A model generated the notes under the pieces. The model was not told the DNA's origin, made no database searches, and saw only the letters and a program-made list of their open reading frames with translations. Source: Roseiarcus sp963823165 (GTDB taxonomy: Bacteria; Pseudomonadota; Alphaproteobacteria; Rhizobiales; Beijerinckiaceae). From it: a DNA stretch of 64,000 nt. The stretch spans positions 15,718 through 79,717 of the forward strand of contig CAWGKV010000006.1 of the NCBI GenBank assembly GCA_963823165.1. The letters are read 5' to 3'. Position numbers and translations under genes: made by a program. How positions within the stretch are numbered: the stretch's first letter is position 1; every line of letters starts with the position of its first letter. This document shows, piece by piece, positions 15,632 through 24,977 of this stretch.

Positions 15632-17134
15632 TCAGGCGACGCGGACTGCCTTCTCCGCCTTGTACAGCGCGCGGTAGCGACTGAGCCGCGGTGCGTAAAC
15701 TGCGGCTCTCTTCGCATCCGGTTCGAAGGCGCGCTGGGTCGGCGGGCGCGCGCAAACGCTATCGAGGCCTCCCGCGTCCGCCGCCAGCATGCCGAGCCGC
15801 GCCGCGCCGAGCGCCGCTCCCGCCTCGGCTCCCTGCGCGAGGTCTATCGTCAGGCCGGTGACGTCGGCGATCATCTGTCCCCAGAGCTCGGAGCGCGCTC
15901 CGCCGCCGACGAGGAGGGGCCGAACGGGCCGGGCGCCGGCGGCGTCGAGCACGTCGACTGCGTCGGCGAAGGAGAAGGCGACGCCCTCCATCACCGCGAA
16001 GACGAGCGCGTCGGCGCCGTGGTTGGCGCGCAGTCCGGCGAACATGCCGGTCGCCTCGGCGTCGTTGTGAGGGGTTCTCTCGCCACTCAGGTAGGGCAGG
16101 AAGACGGGGGCAGAGGCGACCGCGCTCTCCGAGCGGGCGAAGGCGTCCGCGCCGGCGACGAGGGCGCCGATGTCGCGCTCCCGTCCGAGGACGCCCGCGA
16201 TCCACGACAAGGCCGCGGCCGCCGACAGCATCACCGACATGCCATGCCAGCGGTCGGGGAGGGCATGGCAGAAGGCATGCAGGGTCCGTTCGGGAAGGCT
16301 TATGAAACGGTCGGTGACGGAGAAGACGACGCCCGACGTCCCGAGCGAGACGAAGCCCGATCCCGGTTCGGTCGCGCCGACGCCGATGGCGGAAGCCGCA
16401 TTGTCGCCGCCGCCGCCGGCGATCGGAATCCTCGGCCCTTCGAGGCCCCAGGCTTTCATGGTCGCGGGCGAAAGATGCGCCGAGACCTCCGATCCCTCGA
16501 CCAGCCGCGGCATGGCGGCCAGCGACAGCCCAGTCGCGGCGAGAAGATCCTCGTCCCAGCGCCGCCTGCCGACATCGAGCCATGACGTCCCCGAGGCGTC
16601 GGACATTTCCGACACCGCTTCGCCGGAAAGCCGCAGGCGGACGTAATCCTTCGGCAGGAGCACGCGCCTCGTGGCTTTCGCGATCTCCGGCTCGTGCGCG
16701 GCGACCCACAGCATCTTCGGGGCCGTGAAGCCCGGCATGACCAGATTGCCGGTGCGTTTTTCCACATCGGGGACGCGGCGCTTGAGCTCCAGACATTCGA
16801 CGAAGGAGCGGACGTCGTTCCAGAGAATCGCGGGGCGGAGCGGCTTGTCGTTTCCGTCGAGCAGGGTCGCGCCGTGCATCTGCCCGGAGAGGCCGACGCC
16901 GGCGAGCGCCGCAAGGCCCGTCGGCGCCTGACGGCGGATCGCCGCGACCGTCGCCTCAACTCCGTCGAACCAGTCGTCCGGGTTCTGCTCGCTCCACAGG
17001 GGGTGGGGGCGCGCGACAGCGAGCGGGGCGGAGGCCTCGGCGACCACGCGCTGATTGGCGTCGATCAGCAGGGCCTTGACCGACGATGTGCCGATGTCGA
17101 GCCCGAGATATGTTGCTTCTGTCCCTCGCGCCAT
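15632..17134 (-). CDS. xylB: Xylulokinase
   Basis: 500-residue FGGY-family sugar kinase phosphorylating D-xylulose to xylulose 5-phosphate. N-terminal phosphate-1 motif LGLDIGTSSVKALLID at residues 9-24, SGQMHGATLLD, ILWNDVRS, and the C-terminal FGGY-type signature region with GGGARSELWGQMIADV near 420. The SGQMHG segment is specific for xylulokinases over glycerol kinases. The ATG at 17134 is seven bases after GGGAGG. It lies upstream of the corrinoid operon on the same strand with a 240-base gap. No xylose transporter or isomerase is in the window, so the kinase stands alone here. Confidence 0.92.
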   Translation of the reverse strand: MARGTEATYLGLDIGTSSVKALLIDANQRVVAEASAPLAVARPHPLWSEQNPDDWFDGVEATVAAIRRQAPTGLAALAGVGLSGQMHGATLLDGNDKPLRPAILWNDVRSFVECLELKRRVPDVEKRTGNLVMPGFTAPKMLWVAAHEPEIAKATRRVLLPKDYVRLRLSGEAVSEMSDASGTSWLDVGRRRWDEDLLAATGLSLAAMPRLVEGSEVSAHLSPATMKAWGLEGPRIPIAGGGGDNAASAIGVGATEPGSGFVSLGTSGVVFSVTDRFISLPERTLHAFCHALPDRWHGMSVMLSAAAALSWIAGVLGRERDIGALVAGADAFARSESAVASAPVFLPYLSGERTPHNDAEATGMFAGLRANHGADALVFAVMEGVAFSFADAVDVLDAAGARPVRPLLVGGGARSELWGQMIADVTGLTIDLAQGAEAGAALGAARLGMLAADAGGLDSVCARPPTQRAFEPDAKRAAVYAPRLSRYRALYKAEKAVRVA

Positions 17135-17293
17135 GGCGGCCTCCCTGCCGTGCGGCGCCACCATAAGCGCAAAGTCGCGCCATGTCGCCGAGGCTTTGCG
17201 TCGCGGGCGAAGCAGCCTGCGGCCGGGGCGCACGAACAAACGCGCGCGTCATGCACGTTTCCGGAGGGTTTCGATGCATCCTATGGGAGGCGC

Positions 17294-17386
17294 CATGATC
17301 GATCTGCCTTCCCAGACGGAGATTCTCGTCGCCGGCTCGGGGCCGAGCGGCCTAGCGCTGGGCGCCGAGCTCCGACGCCTCGCTGC
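17294..17386 (+). pseudogene. FAD-monooxygenase N-terminal remnant
   Basis: ATG at 17294 opens MIDLPSQTEILVAGSGPSG followed by LALGAELRRLA, the first 30 residues of a class A flavin hydroxylase including the GxGxxG motif, then the sequence changes abruptly at the cspA terminator. GGGAGGC lies six to twelve bases upstream. It is a 5' gene scrap, not a working gene. Confidence 0.65.
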
Positions 17387-17392
17387 AGAAAT

Positions 17393-17410
17393 CCCCGGCT
17401 GCTGCCGGGG
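17393..17410 (-). terminator. Putative cspA terminator
   Basis: CCCCGGC-TGCT-GCCGGGG hairpin 29 bases beyond the cspA stop, followed on the minus strand by ATTTC, a weak U-run. Confidence 0.5.
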
Positions 17411-17438
17411 CTTCGACTGCATGATCCGTTTTTTGAGT

Positions 17439-17648
17439 TCAGGCGACCTTGAGATTGCCCGCTGACGAGCGGCCGGTGCGTTTGTCGGGCACGATGTCGT
17501 ACGCGAGCTTCTGGCCCTCGTTGAGCTCCCGCAAGCCGGCCCGTTCGACGGCGCTGATGTGGACGAACACGTCCTTGCCGCCGTCGTCAGGTTGAATGAA
17601 GCCAAACCCCTTTGTCGCGTTGAACCATTTTACGGTTCCCGTAGCCAT
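17439..17648 (-). CDS. Cold-shock protein, CspA family
   Basis: 69-residue single-strand nucleic-acid-binding protein that melts mRNA structure. It is almost only the cold-shock domain: GTVKWFNATKGFGFI carries RNP1 (KGFGFI) and DVFVHISAVERAG carries RNP2 (VFVHI). The ATG at 17648 has AGGAAG seven bases upstream. The open frame extends 56 codons further upstream without family sequence, consistent with a long 5' leader as in many csp genes. Divergent genes and a hairpin downstream suggest a single-gene transcript. Whether it is cold-induced or constitutive cannot be told. Confidence 0.93.
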   Translation of the reverse strand: MATGTVKWFNATKGFGFIQPDDGGKDVFVHISAVERAGLRELNEGQKLAYDIVPDKRTGRSSAGNLKVA

Positions 17649-17806
17649 AAAGTCTTCCTGCAGTGCAATTGGTCGAGCGAAAACGCGAAATGTCGCTTCC
17701 GCTATCGGTGCGGAAGCGTGCGTCGAGAAACGCGTAGCTTTGCCTTTCGTTAGCGGGGGAACGTGGTGAATATATGGCTCTGCGACTTTCGTCGCAGTTA
17801 CGCTGG

Positions 17807-19090
17807 TCACACCCATCCGCCAGCGGCGTGAGCAATCTGGGCGCCGGCTTCATAATAGGCCTCCCGCAGCGCCGGCAGCGGCGGCGCGTCGGGCGCGGTG
17901 ACGGGCAGCGGCAGGTCCTTCTCGGCGATTCGGCCGAGGATATGATCGGCGAGCACGCGCCCGAACTCCGTGCCCGGGCCGATGCCTCGCCCGTTGTAGC
18001 CGCAAAAGGTCACGACGTTGTCGGCGAGCCGATGGAAGCGCGGCACGGAGTCCGTAGTCATGCCGATCATGCCGTACCATTGATGCTCGAACGGCACCGG
18101 TCCGAGGCAGGGAAAGAGCTTCTTCAGCGCGCGCCGCGCCCAGGCGCGATGGATTGCAAAGCCCGCGCCGCGCAAAGCCCCGACGCTGCCGAACACCAGC
18201 CGCCCAGCGGGGTCGAAACGAAAGGAACTTAGTATCGTCCGCGTGTCCCAGCAGCCCTCGCGACCCGGGAGGATCGCGGCCTGAATATCGGCGTCGAGCG
18301 GCGGCGTAGCAAAATTGAAATAGGGCAGCCTGATCTGCTCGCGCCGCCCCTCGGGCCACGGCGGGCCGCCGTAGGCGTCGGTCGCCACTGCGACCCAATC
18401 CGCGATGACCGTTCCCTCGCCCGCTGTCAGCTTCCATTGTCCCCGAGTCCGCTCCGCCGCGCGCACGGGACTCTCGGCATGGATGACGGCCCCGGCGGCG
18501 ATCGCCGCTCGCGCGAGGCCGCGCGCGTAAGCCAAAGGCTGGATGGTGCCCGCGCGCATGTCGATCAGCGCGCCGGCATAGGCGTCAGAGCCGATGCGGG
18601 CCGCGGCCTCAGCGGCGCCGAGCGCCCTCACCGGTGCGCCTCGCTCACCCCATTGACGCGCGCGTTCCTCGATCTCGGCCACCCCGGCGCGGCCGACGGC
18701 GCAATGCAGCGTCCCGTGACGGATCGGATTGCAGTCGATCCCGTATTTCTCGATGGTCTCCCAGACGGCGGCGGGTGCGTTTCCGAGCAGCGCCAGGGCC
18801 CGTTCGCCGTAGTCCGCCCCTAATGCTTTCAGCATCTCGCTCGGCAGGACCCACATGCCCGCGTTGACGAGGCCGACGTTGCGGCCCGCCCCGCCGAAAC
18901 CGATTTCGACCGCTTCCAGGGCCACGACCTTCGCGCCCGACTCGGCCAGCCTTAGGGCGGCGGAAAGGCCGGTGTAGCCGCAGCCTACCACCGCGACGTC
19001 GGCCTTGGCCTCGCCCACGATCTGCGGCGTCGGCGGGGCCGGCGGAGCCGTCGCTTCCCACAGGCCGTGCGAAAGGGGGTCGTTTTGCAT
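17807..19090 (-). CDS. FAD-dependent amine/amino-acid oxidoreductase (DAO family)
   Basis: 427-residue D-amino-acid-oxidase-fold protein of the PuuB/OrdL group. The FAD fold DVAVVGCGYTGLSAALRLAE is at about residues 31-50, and GFGGAGRNVGLVN follows, the position where related enzymes bind the flavin. The C-terminal NVVTFCGYNGRGIGPG is the second flavin-contact region. Likely oxidises an amine or imino acid, giving H2O2 or passing electrons on. ATG at 19090 with GGGAA just upstream; the frame upstream is a shadow of gcdH. It is divergent from gcdH with 125 bases between, so a role linked to lysine or cadaverine breakdown is possible but unproven. Confidence 0.83.
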   Translation of the reverse strand: MQNDPLSHGLWEATAPPAPPTPQIVGEAKADVAVVGCGYTGLSAALRLAESGAKVVALEAVEIGFGGAGRNVGLVNAGMWVLPSEMLKALGADYGERALALLGNAPAAVWETIEKYGIDCNPIRHGTLHCAVGRAGVAEIEERARQWGERGAPVRALGAAEAAARIGSDAYAGALIDMRAGTIQPLAYARGLARAAIAAGAVIHAESPVRAAERTRGQWKLTAGEGTVIADWVAVATDAYGGPPWPEGRREQIRLPYFNFATPPLDADIQAAILPGREGCWDTRTILSSFRFDPAGRLVFGSVGALRGAGFAIHRAWARRALKKLFPCLGPVPFEHQWYGMIGMTTDSVPRFHRLADNVVTFCGYNGRGIGPGTEFGRVLADHILGRIAEKDLPLPVTAPDAPPLPALREAYYEAGAQIAHAAGGWV

Positions 19091-19215
19091 CGCGTTCCCA
19101 ATCTTGCCTTTGAGCAACGATAGGCTGGCCGGGCTGTCCTTTCCACTTGCGTTCGCCTCGACGCCCTTGGAAAGCCGGAATAAAGATCGGCAAACGTTCC
19201 AACGAGAGACGAACA

Positions 19216-20418
<1,203 letters not shown>

Positions 20419-20422
20419 AGGC

Positions 20423-21562
20423 ATGAGCCCGCTGTCCGGGGTCAAGGTCGTCGAACTCGCCCGCATTCTGGCGGGCCCGTGGATCGGGCAAACGCTGGCC
20501 GACCTCGGCGCGGACGTCGTCAAGGTCGAGAGCCCCGAGGGCGATGACACTCGTGGCTGGGGGCCGCCGTTTATCGAGACCGAGGGGGAGCGCGCTGCGG
20601 CCTATTTCCACGGCTGCAACCGTGGCAAGCGCTCGATCGTCGCCGATTTCAGGACCGAACGCGGGCGGGAGATCGTGCGGCGGCTCGCGGCGCGATCGGA
20701 CGTGCTGATCGAGAACTTCAAGGTCGGCGGCCTGAAGAAATTCGGCCTCGACTACGACAGCCTTCGGTCGCTCAACCCGCGGCTCGTCTATTGCTCGGTC
20801 ACCGGCTTCGGCCAGACCGGCCCTTACGCCGAGAGGGCCGGCTACGATTTCCTCATCCAGGGCATGTCGGGCTACATGGACGTGACCGGCGAGCCGGACG
20901 GCGAGCCGCAGAAGGTCGGCGTCGCCGTCTGCGACCTGTTCACGGGGCTCTACGGCGTCATCGCGATCGAGGCGGCGCTGATCGAGCGGCGGCGCACTGG
21001 CCGCGGCCAGCATATCGACCTCTCGCTGTTCGATACGATGGGCGCGATGCTCGCCAATCAGGCGATGAACTATCTCGCCTCCGGCGTCTCCCCGCGCCGC
21101 ATGGGCAACGCCCATCCCAACATCGCCCCCTACCAGACGTTTCCGGTCGTCGACGGCTGGGTGATCGTGGCGGTCGGCAACGACGGCCAGTTCGGTCGGC
21201 TGTGCGCCGCGCTCGGGCTCGAGGCGCTCGCCGCGGACGCGCGCTTTTCGACCAACGCGGCGCGGGTTGCCAACCGGGCGGAACTGACGCGCGAGCTGAC
21301 TGCGAAGATACGTCTCAGGAGCCGCAGCGAATTGCTCGCCGCGCTGGATAAGGCCGTCGTCCCGGCCGGGCCGATCAACACCGTCGCCGACCTCTTTGCC
21401 GATCCCCAGTTCGTCGCGCGCCGCATGCGTATCGATCCCGAAGGAATTCCCGGCGTTCGCAGCCCGATCGTCATGAGCGAAAGCGCGCTTTCGCTCGACC
21501 GCCGTTCGCCGAAGCTCGGCGAGCACGGCGCGGAGATCCTGCGCGAGATCGGGCTGGAATGA
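20423..21562 (+). CDS. CaiB/BaiF family III CoA-transferase (glutarate CoA-transferase candidate)
   Basis: 379-residue class III CoA-transferase. N-terminal GVKVVELARILAGPWIGQTLADLGADV and the later ENFKVGGLKKFGLDYDSL, GQTGPYAERAGYDFLIQGMSG segments are diagnostic; the aspartate in the SGYMDVTG area around residue 153 is near the expected catalytic position. Being four bases downstream of gcdH, its best guess is transfer of CoA from succinyl-CoA to glutarate, feeding GcdH, as for the eukaryotic SUGCT pairing. Other dicarboxylates are possible. ATG at 20423. Confidence 0.88.
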   Translation: MSPLSGVKVVELARILAGPWIGQTLADLGADVVKVESPEGDDTRGWGPPFIETEGERAAAYFHGCNRGKRSIVADFRTERGREIVRRLAARSDVLIENFKVGGLKKFGLDYDSLRSLNPRLVYCSVTGFGQTGPYAERAGYDFLIQGMSGYMDVTGEPDGEPQKVGVAVCDLFTGLYGVIAIEAALIERRRTGRGQHIDLSLFDTMGAMLANQAMNYLASGVSPRRMGNAHPNIAPYQTFPVVDGWVIVAVGNDGQFGRLCAALGLEALAADARFSTNAARVANRAELTRELTAKIRLRSRSELLAALDKAVVPAGPINTVADLFADPQFVARRMRIDPEGIPGVRSPIVMSESALSLDRRSPKLGEHGAEILREIGLE

Positions 21563-21625
21563 GAGCGTCCGCCTTGACGGCGCCTGGGCGCCGGCGCAAA
21601 TCGCAGGCACAAGCGAGGTTTTTTT

Positions 21626-22225
21626 ATGAGCTCCATTCGAAGCGTCTGCGTCTATTGCGGGTCGGGCGAAGGAAACGACGCCCGCTTCGGCGAAGCGGCC
21701 GAAGCCCTTGGGCGCATTCTGGCCGCCGAGGGTATCGGCCTCGTCTACGGCGGTGGCGGCGACGGCCTCATGGGCCGACTGGCGCGCTCAACGCTCGCGG
21801 CCGGCGGCTACGTGACCGGGATCATCCCCAATTTTCTCGTCCGCAAAGAACATGCCCTGACCGCCGCGCAGGAGATGCTGATCGTCGAGAACATGCATGA
21901 GCGCAAGCAGGCGATGTTCGACCGGGCTGACGCGTTCATCGCTCTGCCGGGCGGGATCGGCACGCTCGAGGAACTGGTCGAGCAGATGACGTGGGCGCAG
22001 CTTGAGCGCCACGCCAAGCCGATCCTTGTCGCCGACATCAACGGGTTCTGGCGCCCGCTGCTCGCCCTTTTCGCTCACATGCACGGCGCCGGCTTCATTC
22101 GCCGCGGCTTCGAACTCCGCTACCTGGTGGCGGAAAAGATCGAGGACGTCGTCCCCATGCTGCGGACGGCCGACCGGCAGCGGCGCGATCGCGAATCGAG
22201 CGGGGCGTCCGTGCGGAACATGTGA
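21626..22225 (+). CDS. LOG-family cytokinin/nucleotide phosphoribohydrolase
   Basis: 199-residue Rossmann-fold protein of the TIGR00730/LOG family, which splits nucleoside 5'-monophosphates (originally cytokinin ribotides) to base and ribose 5-phosphate. Diagnostic motifs: VYGGGGDGLMG at about residues 41-51, ERKQAMFDRADAFIALPGGIGTLEE around 92-116 (PGGxGTxxE). Likely a nucleotide salvage or cleaning enzyme in the cytosol. It follows the CoA-transferase by 63 bases on the same strand; GAGG lies seven to ten bases before ATG 21626 within a cgaggttttttt stretch. Confidence 0.9.
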   Translation: MSSIRSVCVYCGSGEGNDARFGEAAEALGRILAAEGIGLVYGGGGDGLMGRLARSTLAAGGYVTGIIPNFLVRKEHALTAAQEMLIVENMHERKQAMFDRADAFIALPGGIGTLEELVEQMTWAQLERHAKPILVADINGFWRPLLALFAHMHGAGFIRRGFELRYLVAEKIEDVVPMLRTADRQRRDRESSGASVRNM

Positions 22226-22340
22226 GGCAGCCCGCGCGTTCGAGCGCCGGACCGATTAATTTCACGTCAGCGCCGTCGGCCCACTTTTCCCAGACGCGAT
22301 CAGTCCCCATTTCCTCGCTTATACTGGAGGGGCGTCGTTT

Positions 22341-22745
22341 ATGGCATGGACTTGGACTGCGGTTGTGGCCGGCGCCTTGTGCGGCCTCGTGGCTCTCGTG
22401 GACGCGCAGGCGCAGGCCGCCGCTCCTTCCGCGGCGGCGGCGCGGATGGCGAAGGCGGCCAAAGCGACGACGGCGAAGCAACCGCCGAAACCCCTCCCCA
22501 CCATCAAAGTGATGATCACCAATTCGAGACCGGCCAGTCTCGTCGAACTGCGAGCCTCGGTCAGCGGCGCCGCCAAGATGAAAAAGGTTCTGGGCGCGCT
22601 CAAGCCCGGCAAGCAGGCTTACGCCCTGATGCCCCGCGGCGACAATTGTGAGGTCGATCTGCACGGCGCGTTCGACGACGGCCAGACGATGGATTCGACC
22701 GGCGTCGACGTCTGCGCCGACAAGACATTCAATTTGACCGACTGA
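22341..22745 (+). CDS. Secreted hypothetical protein
   Basis: 134 residues, not recognised. Residues 1-28 form a signal peptide (MAWTWTAVVAGALCGLVALV then AQAQAAA). A low-complexity Ala/Lys stretch (30-48) precedes a small beta-rich domain (50-134) with TIKVMITNSRPASLVELRAS and a pair of cysteines (NCEVDL and DVCAD) that could form a disulfide. Expected in the periplasm. A strong terminator follows directly. GGAGGGGCG lies eight bases upstream of the ATG. Confidence 0.75.
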   Translation: MAWTWTAVVAGALCGLVALVDAQAQAAAPSAAAARMAKAAKATTAKQPPKPLPTIKVMITNSRPASLVELRASVSGAAKMKKVLGALKPGKQAYALMPRGDNCEVDLHGAFDDGQTMDSTGVDVCADKTFNLTD

Positions 22746-22746
22746 A

Positions 22747-22770
22747 GCCCTCCGGCGAACGCCGGAGGGC
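22747..22770. terminator. Bidirectional terminator between secreted protein gene and sodB
   Basis: GCCCTCCGGC-GAAC-GCCGGAGGGC, a perfect 10-bp stem with a 4-base loop, starting two bases after the plus-strand stop and lying 18 bases beyond the sodB stop. T-runs are short on both sides. Confidence 0.8.
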
Positions 22771-22788
22771 TTGCTCACAGAGCGCCGG

Positions 22789-23382
22789 TCACTTCTGGCC
22801 GAAGAGCTCGGCCACGTATTCCCAGTTGACGAGGTGGTCGACGACCGCCTTGAGGTAGTCCGGCCGGCGGTTCCGGTAGTCGATGTAGTAGGAATGCTCC
22901 CACACGTCGATGCCGAGGATCGGCTTGCCGCCGTGGACCAGAGGGTTCTCCCCGTTGGGCGTCTTGGTCGCCTCGACCTTCCCGTTCTTGAGTGTCAGCC
23001 AGCACCAGCCGGAGCCGAACTGGGTCACGCCGGCCTGGATAAGATCTTCCTTGGCTTTGTCGACCGATCCGAACGAGTCCTTGAGCGCCCTCTCGACCTC
23101 GCTTGGGATGTGGCCCCCGCCGTTCGGCTTCATCCACTTCCAGAAGTGGATGTGGTTGTAGTGCTGGCCAGCATTATTGAATACGGCTGCGTTCTTGCCG
23201 AACGAGCCCTTGACGATCTCCTCGAGGGACTTGCCCTCCCATTCGGTGCCTTTGAGCGCGTTGTTGCCGTTGTTGACGTAAGCCAAGTGATGCTTGTCGT
23301 GATGGTATTCCAGCGTTTCGCGCGACATGTACGGGCCGAGCGCGTCGTAAGCGTAAGGGAGATCTGGCAGAGAGAAACTCAT
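22789..23382 (-). CDS. sodB: Superoxide dismutase [Fe]
   Basis: 197-residue Fe/Mn-family superoxide dismutase. Metal ligands are visible: His27 (LEYHHDKHH), His77 (YNHIHFW), and the Asp and His of GIDVWEHSYYIDY near the C-terminus. The GQHYNHIHFW and FGSGWCWL segments fit the iron type. Cytosolic defence against superoxide. The ATG at 23382 follows AAGGAGTTGTCCC, a good ribosome site; the frame upstream is not part of the protein. Shares a terminator with the convergent secreted-protein gene. Confidence 0.95.
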   Translation of the reverse strand: MSFSLPDLPYAYDALGPYMSRETLEYHHDKHHLAYVNNGNNALKGTEWEGKSLEEIVKGSFGKNAAVFNNAGQHYNHIHFWKWMKPNGGGHIPSEVERALKDSFGSVDKAKEDLIQAGVTQFGSGWCWLTLKNGKVEATKTPNGENPLVHGGKPILGIDVWEHSYYIDYRNRRPDYLKAVVDHLVNWEYVAELFGQK

Positions 23383-23592
23383 GGGACAACTCCTTGGCGA
23401 TGACGGTGATGTGCAGTGTACGCCGAAGGACAATACATCCTGTCGGAGGCGAAACTGTAGCGGCGCGCCTTCGGCGCCGCAACTCCGAGCGAGGCTCGGA
23501 CAATCCAGGTCTCCGCTGGTCGCGACGGGTTGACGCAGCCTGTGGCGCTGACGGCCCTATTCGCATAATTTAACCGACAGCAGGAGGGCGCC

Positions 23593-24030
23593 ATGTTCAA
23601 GCATCTTCTCATCCCCACCGACGGGTCCGATCTTTCGCGCAAGGCGGTGCTTTACGGGGTGCAACTGGCCAAGGAGTGCGGGGCGAAGGTCACGGCGCTC
23701 ACTCTGGCGGAGCCCTATCACGTCGCTTCCATGGACGCGGTTCTGGTTTCGGTCGGCGAGGACGAATACGAAGAGGAGTCGCGCCGCATCGCCGAACAGG
23801 CGCTCGAGCAGGTGAGGATCGCGGCCGACGCGGCAGGCGTGCCCTGCGACACGATCCGCGAGGTGCACGACCAGCCCTACCGCGCCATCATCGACGCCGC
23901 CCACGCAAAAGGCTGCGACCTGATCGTGATGGCCTCGCACGGACGGCGAGGCGTGTCGGCGCTGCTGCTCGGCAGCGAGACGGTCAAGGTCCTGACCCAC
24001 TCGACAATTCCGGTGCTCGTCTACCGCTGA
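23593..24030 (+). CDS. Universal stress protein (UspA family)
   Basis: 145-residue single-domain USP. Starts MFKHLLIPTDGSDLSRKAV, the usual first strand with Asp for nucleotide binding, and ends with the ATP-binding signature GRRGVSALLLGSET at about 114-127 (G-2x-G-9x-GS/T) and TIPVLVYR. Probable cytosolic ATP-binding stress protein; partner unknown. GGAGG sits eight bases before the ATG. The 210-base gap upstream holds hairpin-rich sequence beginning CTGTAGCGGCGCGCC that resembles, but does not match, the TGTAG-bounded repeats elsewhere. Confidence 0.93.
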   Translation: MFKHLLIPTDGSDLSRKAVLYGVQLAKECGAKVTALTLAEPYHVASMDAVLVSVGEDEYEEESRRIAEQALEQVRIAADAAGVPCDTIREVHDQPYRAIIDAAHAKGCDLIVMASHGRRGVSALLLGSETVKVLTHSTIPVLVYR

Positions 24031-24065
24031 ACCGAGGCCGCGATTTCGGCGTTCGACGCCGGGCC

Positions 24066-24902
24066 TCATTCCGCGAGCGCGAGCCCGACGCCGCCTGCGG
24101 TCAGTTCGCGCCCCGCCGCCTTCGCGTCCTCGACCCGGTCGAGCCGCAGCATGGCCAGCGCCTCGCGCCCGCACGACGACCCGAGCGTGCCGACCGCAAG
24201 CGCGCCGTCGAGGACCGGCGTTCCCGGCGCCATCGGATCGGCCAGCATCTTTACGCGCGCCACCCGCTTGCGCGCCGTTCCGCGGTGCTTCATGCGCGAG
24301 ACGACCTCCTGGCCGACATAGCACCCTTTGTCGAAATCGAGCCCATGAAGAAGGTCGAAATTGGCGTCGTGGGGGAAGGCGTCGCCATAGACGAAATCGA
24401 CGCCGCCCTTCGGGATGCCGGCCCCGATGCGCAGCGCCTCGTAGGTCGGGGCGTGCTCGTCGCCGATCTGAAGCGCCGAGTTGCGCGGCATGATCGCCCG
24501 CCAGCCGAGACGGAGATCGCGCGGATCGACGTAGAACACGGAACCAGGCTGCTCGTCCGGCGCTTTCTCGCCCCAGAAAGCGACGACGGCGCGTTCCGCG
24601 CTCTCGTCGGCGACCGCCACTTTGGCGCGGAGCTTGTAGAATCCGAGCCGTCGCGCGAGATCGGCCGCCTGCCCCGCCGCGCAGTCGATGAGGAACGGGG
24701 CGCCCGCCTCTGAGGGAGCGCGGACGACCAACATGTCGAACAGGATCTTCCCTTGCGGCGAAAGAAGCCCGGCGTAGCAGGCCTCGCTCTCTTCGAGCCG
24801 CTCGACGTCGTTCGTCAGCAGGCCTTGAAGAAAGCCCGCCGCGTCTTCTCCGCCGACCGCGATGACGCCGCGGTCCTCGAGATGGGCGGCCTTCTTGGCC
24901 AT
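24066..24902 (-). CDS. ygfZ: Folate-binding Fe-S assembly protein YgfZ
   Basis: 278-residue GcvT-like tetrahydrofolate-binding protein that supports maturation or repair of certain Fe-S enzymes. The diagnostic KGCYVGQEVVSRMKHRGTARKR is at about residues 198-219, with the essential Cys in KGCYVGQE. N-terminal domain includes FLQGLLTNDVERL and GLLSPQGKILFDMLV. The ATG at 24902 lies after GGAGGACAGCC. Divergent from the dihydroorotase gene, a neighbourhood common in Hyphomicrobiales. Confidence 0.93.
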   Translation of the reverse strand: MAKKAAHLEDRGVIAVGGEDAAGFLQGLLTNDVERLEESEACYAGLLSPQGKILFDMLVVRAPSEAGAPFLIDCAAGQAADLARRLGFYKLRAKVAVADESAERAVVAFWGEKAPDEQPGSVFYVDPRDLRLGWRAIMPRNSALQIGDEHAPTYEALRIGAGIPKGGVDFVYGDAFPHDANFDLLHGLDFDKGCYVGQEVVSRMKHRGTARKRVARVKMLADPMAPGTPVLDGALAVGTLGSSCGREALAMLRLDRVEDAKAAGRELTAGGVGLALAE

Positions 24903-24977
24903 GGCTGTCCTCCGGTCGCGCTTGCTATGCCGAGCCTGGTAAATTAGGCCGCTTGCGCTCCCGTTCAAGGAAAAGCG

